In this document: positions 1 to 11,095 of the stretch, piece after piece
Position numbering within the stretch: position 1 is the first letter of the stretch
How the letters are laid out: every line of letters begins with the position of its first letter
DNA from: Aspidiotus rigidus
Taxonomy: Eukaryota; Arthropoda; Insecta; Hemiptera; Diaspididae
NCBI GenBank assembly: GCA_035079385.1
Contig: JAVHKY010000005.1
Location: 558,001-622,000 of the forward strand
Length of the DNA: 64,000 bases
Direction of reading: 5' to 3'
Notes under the pieces: model-generated
What the model saw: only the letters and a program-made list of their open reading frames with translations
The model's database searches: none
Told to the model about the DNA's origin: nothing
Position numbers and translations under genes: made by a program

Positions 1-187
1 ATGTTGGGATTTTAAAGAAACTGCGCGCTCCACGGCCCGAAAGACGCATAACTGTGCATTTTGTGTACGAATGTCAATCACGCGCCTCACCGTACAGACA
101 GCAGTATCTTGCGCGACGACGAACTGATTTATGATACGCTTCGCGCAGGAGATAGGGCGGCACCGTCTGCGCTATCACGTGATTAAA

Positions 188-294
188 ATGGAGTTGTGTA
201 CAGTCGAATTGGATGAGCATAATTCGCCTACTACGCATCACGATTCTGATTCAGTCTTGACGTCACCCCGGAGCGTGATGCTGTCGAAAAACGT
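188..294 (+). CDS. possible first coding exon, partial gene
   Basis: An ATG at 188 sits in a good animal start context (AAAATGG). It opens 35 codons beginning MELCTVELDEHN, rich in Ser, Thr, His and acidic residues, ending near MLSKN at overlapping splice-donor candidates (GTGTAC at 293 or GTACGT at 295) followed by a T-run. The first 300 bases are richer in C, G and CpG than the rest of the window, as expected near an insect promoter or 5' exon. The frame stays open to 523, but beyond the donor it reads like AT-rich intron. I recognise no domain. No downstream exon was linked to it, so this is a weak candidate resting on start context, donor and composition. Confidence 0.28.
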
Positions 295-300
295 GTACGT

Positions 301-1824
<1,524 letters not shown>

Positions 1825-1864
1825 ACACAATGATCTTACATACGCATCAGTCAAAATACCAATA

Positions 1865-2275
1865 CTTCCAAAATTTCCTCCTAAAAATCTGGAATTGGGC
1901 TCATTCGAAAGGAAATTAAAGGGGCAACAATTTTTGTTCTCTTCAATTTTTCATAAAAATGAGTAAAACTCGAGTTATCACTATAACTTAATTTTTACAA
2001 CTGCGCCGCTCAACGCCTTTGAACGTAACGTTGGAACAACGCGTTGGATGGCAAGCTACACCACCACGTTTTTTTATATTGAAAAAAGTCATTGTTTTCG
2101 CCCTTTTTTGAAATTACTCGGCACCTCCCCGTCAAATTTTTATTTTTATGAGTCTATGTGCTGCTCTGGGATGAGGACAATATATCCTGAAAGTTTGAAA
2201 GCGATCGGCCCAGTAGTTCTCGAGTTATAAATGGACAGGAGGACGGACAAACTTTCTGCTTTATATATTAGATTT
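1865..2275. repeat. dispersed repeat fragments
   Basis: The stretch 1865-1970 (a GGGCTCATTCGAAAGGAAATT-like start, TTTTTGTTCTC, TTTTTCATA) recurs in diverged form at about 6030-6150 and 32640-32740. The following stretch ends near 2190-2275 with a module reading GATCGGCCCAGTAGTTCTCG, then GAGTTATAAATGGACAG. I know this style of sequence as a common 3' segment of dispersed repeats in insect genomes. Boundaries and class are not visible. Confidence 0.4.
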
Positions 2276-3233
2276 GTAAAGTTCATAGGCACAAGATTTC
2301 AAAGATTATGGATTGGTTTTACTGGAAGCTAGTACTTAGTTTCACTATTGGAAATGTGTCATGCAGGAGTTTCTCAAGTACATAGGCTATAGTAGTTCTT
2401 GAAAGCTACAATAAAGGCTTTCGCACATAGTTGGGGTGATTGGTAGCTATATTTATTATTATTTCACTGATTTTAATTCTCATCTCCCTTGTCAGTATCA
2501 ACAAAAGTAGTAGTTTTTGTTTGTTGGTATACTTGTACGTCAACAACAAATAAATTACAGCCCACTTTATATAAAGCCAGGATGTAGAACATGACAACAG
2601 CGCGCAGCGGATTCTTATCAGTGATGTTTTGATGGGGTTCATGTTCATTCGTACAGTGTAACTGTACTGCACTTTGTCCCCTGTCTAATTTTCAATTCTT
2701 GAATGATGATAGCTATTCTTGTACTGCACCAGTTTTGCTAGAATTGAGCTTACAAAATAGAAAATTGTTTGCTCTTTTAATTTCATTCTCTTCACTTTTT
2801 CCAAAAACCCCGTTTTATTCAAATTTTTTTGTTTTTTCCTACAAGCGTCTATGTAAATCTGTATTCACCGATTTTGGAAAGGAACATTGTGACTTTGCTA
2901 CATTCCGGCAGGTCCGGCCAAATATGAAGTAGATTGAGGATAACAGCAACATATCAAATGCCGCGCCGCAACCACCCTAAATTATCGAGGCACAGATACA
3001 AGCGTATTCCCTGTTGTCTGTGGTTTTGTGATAATTCCACAACATATCCGGAGAGAGCGGTAAGCAAGTTAGAGATGGACAATATACAGAGTTCTATGGT
3101 AACATACTGTTTTTCTAAAAATTGTTCAAAAAATTGAGAATTATCGCAGGGAGTTGCAAATGGTCACAAACAATCAGTTTATTTAAATTTTTAATGTTCA
3201 AGAAAAAATATCTTTCCAAGTAAACTTTTCAAT
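2276..3233. other. AT-rich DNA, no gene seen
   Basis: Only short ORFs without recognisable motifs. It ends where the 5'-truncated Penelope-like sequence begins. Confidence 0.4.
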
Positions 3234-4271
3234 CACGACTCCCCTCCCGAGTTTATGTCGAGATTCGAGACTGACCTCTTTTCCTCGGGCCAGTCTTTCT
3301 TAAATCATGGTCACTATTGGCACAGATATGTAGATGACGTCCTATGTGCGTGGACAGGTCCCCAAGAACTCCTTGGTGAGTTTCTTAAGTATCTAAATGC
3401 TCAGTTCCCCTCCATAAAGTTTACTTTGGAGGAACTTCCTGGACCTTACCATCTCCGAAAGAGATGGGGCCCATGAGTTCGCAATATACAGAAAAGATAC
3501 TTCGACCGATATTGTTGTCCACGGCGCGTCATTCTGCCCTGTCGCCTACAAAATAGCTGCTTTTAATAGTTTCATCCATCGACTCACTAATATCCCTTTG
3601 AGTCAAGCAGATTTCCAGAAAGAACTACGTACTATCAAGTACTTGGCTCGGGTAAACGAGGTCAACTTGGACATTGACCTGATGGTCCGTAGGAAAATCA
3701 CGCGGCAATGCCTTGACTCTACTACCTCCCTCCCTCGCGAGGGGAGTCGTGAAGGCAGAAAGCGGTGGGTTAAGCTCCCCTTCCTGGGTCAGTTTTCGTC
3801 GAAATTGAGTCGCGTCCTTCGGCCCTTTGGTTTCCGGCTGGTTTTCTATAATTTTAACACATTAAAAGGCCTGTTCGTTAAATTGGAAGACCCTACACCA
3901 CCATTACAGAGGAGTGGGATTTATAGTATAAGGCGCAACGACTGTGATGGAATTTACATAGGCGAGACCGGTCGCCAGCTCCAAATAAGAGTGGCTGAGC
4001 ACTTAAAGGCCTGGAAAAGGGCAAATTGAGGGAATCGGCCTTCGCGGACCATTTGATCACCTGTGGCCACAGTTTCAGAGAGGGGTCAGAGACCCTCCTC
4101 CATGGAGAAAGATTGTATTTAAAAAGAATGGCGTTAGAAAATATCGAAATCATTCGCCACCTGAACAGCGATAACGTAACCGTACTTAACAGGTATATTC
4201 CGGACGAGGGATTGGTTGAACTAATTTACGAGTATGACTCAAATCGCGAGGAGTCGTCAGTTCAATCATGA
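3234..4271 (+). pseudogene. Penelope-like element: RT C-terminus and GIY-YIG endonuclease
   Basis: This is the 3' half of a Penelope-like retroelement ORF. The reverse-transcriptase catalytic box YVDD is at 3327-3338, within HRYVDDVLCAW. The FLDLTI motif at 3436-3453 is followed by an FAIYRK-type segment and FNSFIHRLTNIPLS, a typical PLE thumb region. A linker leads to the GIY-YIG nuclease: GIYSIRR from 3916, then GIYIGETGR near 3950-3975 and a conserved AEH, then SAFADHLITCGH and the C-terminal tail to a stop at 4269-4271. The reading changes frame twice, near 3420-3436 and in an A/G run near 4018-4025, so the copy is dead. It starts abruptly inside the RT palm, as expected for 5' truncation during target-primed reverse transcription. 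The family assignment is strong because RT and GIY-YIG lie in the diagnostic order. Confidence 0.93.
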
Positions 4272-4334
4272 CCTCACCGTTGTTTTCTGTCGTCGACTGT
4301 TCCTCTGTCAGTCGCTTTTTATTCTCCGCCCGTT

Positions 4335-4354
4335 GATGGCTTCTTAGCCGAAAG
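4335..4354 (+). other. PLE 3'-terminal hairpin motif, hammerhead-like
   Basis: The 3' UTR of the Penelope-like copy contains GATGGCTTCTTAGCCGAAAG: a small GGC/GCC stem followed by GAAA. The same motif with compensating changes (GGTT/AACC stem) occurs in inverted orientation at 62871-62890. PLEs are known to carry hammerhead ribozyme motifs in their terminal repeats, and the GAUG-stem-GAAA layout is reminiscent of that core. The canonical CUGAUGA is not intact, so catalysis is not claimed. Confidence 0.4.
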
Positions 4355-4364
4355 TGCTTGCGGT

Positions 4365-4480
4365 ATCTTGTTTATTTTATTTCTGCGGCTTTTTGCAAAC
4401 TCTCTTCGCACATTTACTCTTTGTAGTATTTGTCCGTTGTCGTTCACTTACTCATTGTGGTAATTGTCGTTCTCAATATG
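4365..4480 (+). repeat. PLE pseudo-LTR copy 1 (116-bp direct repeat)
   Basis: A 116-bp sequence that recurs at 5404-5519 with only a few substitutions. It lies immediately 3' of the PLE and ends on an ATG (4478-4480) that starts the PLE-type N-terminus MSGRNLQERI. It therefore behaves like the pseudo-LTR separating head-to-tail Penelope-like copies. Confidence 0.75.
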
Positions 4481-4537
4481 TCGGGCCGTAACTTGCAGGA
4501 ACGAATCGATTCAATGTATTTTCATTCTAAACAGTAA
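4478..4537 (+). pseudogene. start of a second, tandem PLE ORF (remnant)
   Basis: Directly after the 116-bp repeat the reading is MSGRNLQERIDS. It matches the N-terminus MDSRNLEERIRL of the Penelope-like element at 62939. Similarity ends after about 12 codons and a stop follows. This is the usual head-to-tail junction of a partial tandem PLE, with the second copy lost or replaced. Confidence 0.6.
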
Positions 4538-4894
4538 AACAACACCATTCAAAAAAAAGTTTCTGATAATCTTCTTAAGGAGCAACATTACAATCAGTGT
4601 TGTGCTGGCACACATTTTTAGGCCGAGTAACCAAGTCGTTGGGCCCTCAAAAACTCTCATGGTCAAACTTTCAAGAATTTTCTTGTGGGCCTTTTCTGCC
4701 TACCCGGCCGGGTCAGCAAAACATTCACTGAGAGAAATTTATATAGTAATTTTCACCATACCGTCAGATAAAAGAGTGACACGGTGAGTATTATAGTAAA
4801 ATGTACCCTCTTATCTTGGTAAAAAGTGTACACGCGTGTAGTGAAATTCACTAGACATGTAGTAAAGTTCACTAAACAGTACGGCAATTGTCGC

Positions 4895-4950
4895 CTAATT
4901 CGAAGGGTAATAATTGCTTTCCAGTATAGTAATTTTTGCCCTTCGATTGT
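4895..4950. repeat. small inverted repeat (15-bp arms)
   Basis: CGAAGGGTAATAATT near 4899 pairs with AATTTTTGCCCTTCG near 4931-4945, with two mismatches across a short loop. It lies between the two 116-bp repeats, next to the tRNA-like sequence. Confidence 0.5.
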
Positions 4951-4979
4951 AAAAATTAGAATCCAGCCACAGCCTCGTG

Positions 4980-5052
4980 CTGCCGCGCCGGAATTTGAAC
5001 ACGATACATCTGACTTCGGAGTCCGTTCCTTTACCAATACGGCTGCTGGAAC
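4980..5052 (-). tRNA. tRNA-like sequence, probably SINE head or tRNA pseudogene
   Basis: On the minus strand the sequence keeps tRNA spacing. TTGGTAAAGG (D-loop GG, A-box-like) is followed exactly 33 bases later by GTTCAAATTCC (T-loop, B box). The anticodon loop would be CTCCGAA, giving anticodon CCG (Arg). The anticodon stem pairs poorly and the acceptor stem is not convincing, so it is not a working tRNA gene. A tRNA-derived SINE head is the likeliest reading. Confidence 0.35.
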
Positions 5053-5403
5053 GCGACATTGGGAAGTTGTTTCTGGTAATTCTCATATCTTCTGCAAACG
5101 CTGTATTTGCTCTGCCGTATAGTAATTTTGACTACTCTCCTATCGAAAAATATCGTACACGAGAGGTAAAAATTTAGTAACTGAGAAGTAAATTTTACTA
5201 AGCACTCAATTTACGAATCATGTAAGAATTGTTCCTAACTGTTTAGCAAATTCCACAACTTTATTTTACTATTCACTAGATGCAGGTGAAATTGTGATAT
5301 TATTTCTTTAAAAATTGCTATTTATTTCTCTCAGTGTTGATTACAATTTTGCAATAAGTGATAAACATGCCTGCCATTGAGCCTCTTCCAACATGATATT
5401 GAA

Positions 5404-5519
5404 ATCTTGTTTGTTTTATTTCTGCGGCTTTTTGCAAATTCTCTTCGCACATTTACTCTTTGTAGTATTTGTCCGTTGTCGTTCACTTACTCATTGTGGT
5501 AATTGTCGTTCTCAAAATG
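5404..5519 (+). repeat. PLE pseudo-LTR copy 2 (116-bp direct repeat)
   Basis: A near-identical copy of 4365-4480, starting 1039 bp downstream. It also ends on ATG, but the codons after it (MKIHL then stop) no longer match the PLE N-terminus. The pair brackets about 920 bp that include the tRNA-like sequence. Confidence 0.75.
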
Positions 5520-7450
5520 AAAATACATCTTTGAATATCAAACTAGGAATTACAGCAGTTGTGATCATTCTTTGTTGATGAAAACCAAAATAATCACAAT
5601 ATTTGACAGGTTTGCTCATAGCAAATGCAACCCTTATAACACTCATAAGCCGTGATGTCAACATTGTACCAATGACGTCACAATTCTCCATAAGACAAAA
5701 CATATGAAATACCTTGCAAACGTCATTGCGCCTTGAAAATGAGTGGGCCTGTGAAATTGTAATGAGGTTAATGTTAAATGACTTTAAGTAAGATAAGAAT
5801 CATCAGGCAAATAAATATACTACTTGGAAATGTCTAAAAGCTCGGTTATTTTTGAGGTCGACTGTCAGCTGCAAGCTGTAATTGCTTTTTTTACAATACA
5901 GATGTTCCTGTTTCATTGATCAAAGAGTTTAAATTATTTTTGATCGCTGATTTGTTTAAACAATTTGCAAAATACATCAAAAGACACGCTATTTGGTGGT
6001 GGGCTCTCTGATAGGTGGATTAAGACAAGAAGGTGATGGTATAAGTTTTGCAAAAAATTCAAAATTGGGTTCACTGGAAGGAAGATTCTAACAGCTATAA
6101 CTTTTGTTCTCTGTTCTTTTTCATAGAAATTCATATTAAAAGAAGTAGAGCTGATTTTATACGTATATCTTCTTATGATGAAAAATATGCGAGCACCACT
6201 TGACGATCACCTTTTTATCCAGTTTCTATAAAATTGTCACTTGAAGCGCAAGGTGTACTAAACAAATATGAATGGGAGTAGCAAGTTTTGGAGTTTCTAT
6301 CTTTTGGGAAAATGTAAAAATTAATGCCACGCACACATATCGATCTAAAAAAAACTTCAAAATTATATAGTGTGCAAAGTATACATCCTCCAACTTTTGC
6401 AGGTTTTGGTTGTACCATCCAAGATTCTCAATGTCCATACCTCCAGTCTTTACGGAGCACAGTAGTGTCACTTCACTGGATGATAATATGGCACTGTTCA
6501 GTGTATGTTTGAAAGATTTAAATTTCAAGATTTTCTTTCTCCAATAACTGATTAAATGGGAATTCCTGAATGAAGTCAAGAGAATAAAACCAATAGTGTT
6601 TTCATACTTTAGGTTTGTTCATGTATTGCAGGTGAAAAAAATCGAAGTTGGTGATCTGGTATTTTCAGGGGTCAGTAGTTCTGTACTACAAGCCATATAA
6701 TACCTGCCTAAAGCTTCAAGCTATAAACTCAAACTGTAGCTTAAACTCATAAGCTGTAACCTTATAGGACGTAAGTCTTTGAACAAATTATATGATTATA
6801 AAATTTGCGCCATAGTTGTAAGCCTGAGCTTTATCTTACGCCTACTCCTGCTCTACGTGTTCAGAGTAGACTGTTTGCTTGAGTTTTGTGATTGTTTCTG
6901 ATATAAGTAAAATAGACCAGTGATTATAGAATTTTTTTGGTAAAATTGTCGCTTGTATCTGTATAATATGGATAGATACATAGCTGTGGCTGGAAATTTT
7001 AACTTGAATTTGTAAAAATAGGATAAATTTGTTTGAAGTCGAACTTTGATAATATGTCAAAATGTTTTCATTTATTTATTAATTTTTTTCTACGAGTCAG
7101 TGTCGACGTCACATACGAGCTGAACAAGCTATAGGTTGGTGCGATAAGCTTCTGGGACACAAAAAGTTTTTGGGCTCACAGAAATATATAAAAATAAAAA
7201 TAAGGAGGAAAAGTTTGATTTGAATAGTCTGTCTTTTCAGGAAAGCAGTGTGATAGTTATTTAAAAAATACATGTAGAATAAAGTATGTTGATGAGTGTG
7301 GATGTTCTTAAGGAATCATATAGATAAGGATAAAAGAGGAAATATGACGAAAAAAATTCTCTGGCATAGCCAAATAAATGAAGATCATGTTGCATGTCTT
7401 TTATATTATGTCAGTCATCTTGAAATATTTTAGTCTAGGCTTCTACTAGG
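5520..7450. other. AT-rich DNA with one dispersed-repeat copy
   Basis: No gene recognised. The stretch 6030-6150 is a diverged relative of 1865-1970. Near 6460 the reverse complement of the CCAGTGAAGTGACA motif (see 32810) occurs. Confidence 0.35.
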
Positions 7451-7454
7451 TCAA

Positions 7455-7690
7455 GTGTTCGTGAGATATTACTCGTTTACCCCCTTACCTATCTTGGCGT
7501 CGTATAAGTCTTGTATGAGACATATGTTGAGGTATCACCTAGTGTGGGTGTTGTATTGGAATGGTATGAGAAAATTCAAGTCTTTTATGCGAAATATGAG
7601 GTATCGCCTTTATGAGAAATATTTTGAGGTATCGACTTTCGTGATGGTATGAAAAAATTTAAGTCTTCTATGAGAAATATTTTAAGGTGA
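7455..7690. repeat. degenerate short repeats
   Basis: GTATGAGAAAATTCAAGTCT and GAGAAATATTTTGAGGTATCG recur with variation three or four times over about 230 bp, forming a decayed tandem array with an irregular unit. Confidence 0.5.
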
Positions 7691-7732
7691 CCATATTTTG
7701 GGCTTCCGCCTTTCGACCCTTTCCTTGCTGTA

Positions 7733-8005
7733 GATTTCGAAATTTTTCCAAGTTCCAAGGTCATTTGCACGGACGCACGCAAATTACGAAATCATCACGC
7801 GGGGTGTACTCGCAAATTTCTGAATCACCCACGGGGTAGAGATGTGCACGGACGCACGCGCACGTTGCACGGACACACGCGGGGTGTACTCGCAAATTTC
7901 TGATTCATCCACGGGGTAGAGCTGTGCACGGACGCACACGCACTGTCTCTCTTGACGGAGGGGGGGAGGAGGGGTGTACTCGCGAATTTCAAAATCGGGG
8001 TCCGG
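7733..8005. repeat. GC-rich 80-bp tandem repeat beside a minisatellite fragment
   Basis: A unit beginning GGGGTGTACTCGCAAATTTC starts at 7801 and again at 7881, an exact 80-bp period, with a weaker third start near 7972. Each unit contains GTGCACGGACGCACGCG. The array is preceded at 7733-7757 by TTCGAAATTTTTCCAAG, the core word of the 45-bp minisatellite, so it may be a diverged GC-rich block of that family. A related scrap lies at 12922-12962. Confidence 0.7.
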
Positions 8006-9460
8006 CGAGAGAAGAGACATGAAACATGTCAAAAAAAAACTCATAATTAAATTAACGCGCAATTCTACTCTTTTTCAGTATCGAATTTGAATCTGGGACC
8101 TCCGCGCACAAGTAAGAGCATGGCATGAGTAGTTCACTTGTAAAGTCTTTCTCTTTTATTTTTGTTCATTTTTATTAAAAAATTGCTATGGGCTTGCTCC
8201 CATGAAACTGATGTACCTATTACCTTCTTTCAACGCGCAATGCATCCTATAGGACAGTGCTAGCGAGGATCTAAATTACGCATAGATTCACAAGTACCTG
8301 TGAAAAAAAGATTAAGCCACACTCGTCATCAAATTTATTGTTTACTTATTTTTCTCTATACCGCATTCTATTCCAATTATGTATTACAATAAATGATTAT
8401 CCGCTGGAAAAAGAAAAATTAGAGTAAGTTTTTCTGTGTTATACAGGATAGTAAAACCCTGCATTGCGCTGTTTTCATTACGGCAAGAGCAATATTTCTA
8501 TGCAGTACCTAACAGCACTTATACGGGTCAATCAACATGGATTAGTAGGAGACACTGTTCTTGCAGGCTACAACTAAAAACGAATTTGTCGTGTGTTTGT
8601 GAATTTATTGACTCCACAACGCGACGGTAATCCTTGGAAATTTATGAAGGAAAATATTCGCACTGTGAAATAAGATTCATTGTTCGGTGTCTTGGGTATA
8701 CGAGTGATGGAATTTATAAAATAAAACAAGTGTTGTAATTTTGAGTAAGTTAATAAATTTACAAGAAACATAGGCCCTTTGGGTCAGACAATAAATCGGC
8801 AATTCAGTGAGCTAAATCTGTTGATATTTAGTTTAATAAATTTCAACTTGATTCAGGAATGAAGTAGGGCAGATAAATTGAATACATTATGAATTCTAAA
8901 AATGAGATTCTCTTTATTAAAGAATCCTTAAAATCAACAACGGAGTGAGATTATTCATTATGGGCGTAAAATTGTTCACCTTACCATTTTCAAGATTTGA
9001 GCTTCCATTGATCCTAAATTTTTGCACAAAGAGCACTTTGCCAAGCAAGAATGGTGAGTCAATTCACGAGTTTCATAGATCGTGATAAACAGCAACAATC
9101 CGTCATCTCCGCCTACCACCGGAGTATTGGCGGCTCATAGCCCATGACCAATTTTCTACTTGAAACGCTAAAACCGTAATAGCCAAAATCTCAATCAAAA
9201 ATCGTTTCTGTATCTTTTCTAGCTTCTTGCTGAAGTATTTTTCCCTATTGAACACCATACTAAATTAGCGTAATCAAGGTGCCTGCGTCTTGATAAGAGC
9301 AAAATATGATGTTCCAAGAGTGATAACTTATCAATAAAGAAAATCGTTCATATGATCACCCACCTGATACAAATGAGGCAGTGCCACTCTAAAGCATGTT
9401 TGGAAGATATTGGACTCTATCCCAGCTGTTTTGAGCGGGAACTATCTTGTTAATGGGACT
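8006..9460. other. no gene recognised
   Basis: AT-rich with short ORFs only. On the minus strand, 8060-8130 carries AGATTCAAATTCG, loosely like a tRNA B box, but no matching A box was found. Confidence 0.35.
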
Positions 9461-9465
9461 TTTCC

Positions 9466-9550
9466 CCTTGACGTTACTAGTGTCAAATCCGTTGGAAAAT
9501 ACACTCAAAAGGTATGCAATCTGCACTCTGAATTTTCTTCATTCTTTGTT
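9466..9550 (+). repeat. left arm of a wide inverted repeat
   Basis: ACGTTACTAGTGTCAAATCC and GGTATGCAATCTGC, then GAATTTTCTTCATTCTTTG, match in reverse complement the sequence at about 11020-11078 in the same order. The two arms enclose about 1.5 kb holding the minisatellite-core elements and the CCTAGTATA-rich tract, suggesting the boundary of a larger composite repeat. Confidence 0.55.
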
Positions 9551-9716
9551 TACTTTTGTGGACATCTTTCATGTCTTTGCTGAACCCTACTCCTAATTCG
9601 GAAATTTCCTAGTTGCCCCCCTTCTTTTTGAGGAACTTTTTGACTGGCACTCGAGACCTGATTCGAACATTTGTGAGTTGGCCACCTTACTCTCCTCCAT
9701 TTCATACAGTACTCTA

Positions 9717-10275
9717 AACAAAGAACCTGTTCAATGGTTTTTTTTTGAAAAATATGCCGTGCGCCGTCTGGCCAAAACTTGGGAAAATTTCGACTCTGGA
9801 GCTATGTATGAGGAGGGGGACTTGGAAAAACGAAGTTGAACGAGAAACGTAGGGAACCTGTTTTATGAGTCATATGGGATTTGGTATTGAGAATTCAAGG
9901 AGTCTAGGCCTAGTATAACGCTACTACAAAGAAGGCCTAGACCTACTATCAGCCTAGTATAATGTCTCCTTCTATAATGTATGACTCAAGAGTCAACATT
10001 TTTCTTAGTCCCCCTCCTATCATATATAGCTCCAAAGTCGAAATTTCTTTGAAGTCCCTCTCCTATCATACATGGCTCGAGAGCCTATCATATATAGCTC
10101 CAAACTCGACTTTTTTTCCAAGTCCCTCTCCTATCATGTTATATGGCTCGAGAGTCGAAATTTTTCAAGATTTTTGTTGGACGGCGCATGGCACATTCCT
10201 CAAAAAGCCCCCCATAAAACAGGTTCCCTATTAAAATTTCGACTCGCGAGCCGTAATATATGATAGGAAGGGACC
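9717..10275. mobile_element. nested pair of minisatellite-core elements
   Basis: An outer member begins at 9717 in minus orientation with a mutated 3' module (AAAGAACCTGTTCAATGG), a short GC-rich block and minisatellite. At about 9831 a plus-oriented member interrupts it: GAAGTTGAACGAG, GGGAACCTGTTTTATGAG, GGATTTGGTATTGAGAATTC, two to three 45-bp units at 9960-10160, GGACGGCGCATGGCAC, and CCCATAAAACAGGTTCCC to 10232. After it the outer element's minisatellite resumes (AAAATTTCGACTC). The insertion point lies in the A-run of the outer minisatellite, as at 16105-18123. No protein is encoded. Confidence 0.7.
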
Positions 10276-11020
10276 TTATGGTGTGTGAAGAATTGCACGT
10301 CTGGCTCATTGAAGGGGCTGAGCTAATTGGTGTATGAAGTATTGCATATCTAGTTACTCGAAGGGACTATCCTAATGTGGGTGATATTATGTACCAATTT
10401 CCAATACATAAAACATTTTCTATGACTAGGTTTAGGCCTCCTTTATACTGGTCTTATTATAATAGGCCCAGACCTCCCCTTGTTTCATGCAGTATTTATT
10501 CAGTGTATACTACTTTTAAAATAGACGTCTAGGTCTAAGCCTCTAAGCTGAATCCCAGTTTCTGAGTTGGCTAGGACAGACCTCTCTTTGTTCTATGCAG
10601 TAAACTACTTGTATACTATACTAAGCCGCAGTATACTAATTTCATACTATAGACTTATGCTAGGTCCAAGCTTCCTGAATACTTTATTTATACCAGGTTT
10701 AGGTCTTCTATATACTAGGCTTATTGGTTATTGAAATGTAATATGTCCTTGTTGGACCCTACCCCTTCTCCCCATACAGTATTATACTAGCTCCATACTA
10801 GGAGATAGGAAGCCTTTTTGCCCAAAATACAGCAAACTAGACTCATACTAAACTCTGCCAAACTTATCGTATACATAATACACTAGACTCACGATGAGTT
10901 GGCGAATAGCGAGTGAGCCCTGGGAGCCACTCAGCCTAATACACAGTATTCTAGACTAATATCATGCTGAGAAAGGGGGGCAAACGGGCGGAGCGAGTGT
11001 GCCTCTTGAACAAAGTACGA
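10276..11020. repeat. CCTAGTATA-rich tract
   Basis: Short words such as CTAGGCCTAGTATA, TATACTAGGCTTATT, ATACAGTATTATACTAG and CATACTAGG recur densely in both orientations. Towards 10875-11005 they grade into a unit with ACACTAGACTCACGATGAG and GCGGAGCGAGTG, shared with 57021-57198. Similar words appear at 18430-18590 and 49440-49530. It looks like decayed satellite or transposon internal sequence. Confidence 0.55.
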
Positions 11021-11095
11021 AGGAAATGCAGCAAGCACATTGCATACTTTTATTGACGGATTTGACACCTATAACGTTAGCGGCGGACGCCCTCA
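11020..11095 (-). repeat. right arm of the wide inverted repeat
   Basis: The reverse complement reads AACGTTATAGGTGTCAAATC, AAGTATGCAATGTGC, GCATTTCCTTCGTACTTTG, matching 9466-9550 in order at roughly 75-80 percent by eye. Confidence 0.55.

Noticed and set aside
3893..4153. 86-codon minus-strand ORF
   Set aside because: Shadow of the GIY-YIG coding strand of the Penelope-like element.
4335..4354. Calling an active hammerhead ribozyme
   Set aside because: The required CUGAUGA core is not intact and the third helix is not convincing; kept only as a hammerhead-like motif.
8060..8130. tRNA gene or SINE on the minus strand
   Set aside because: A B-box-like word is present, but the position expected for the D-loop GG is occupied by other bases and no stems form.
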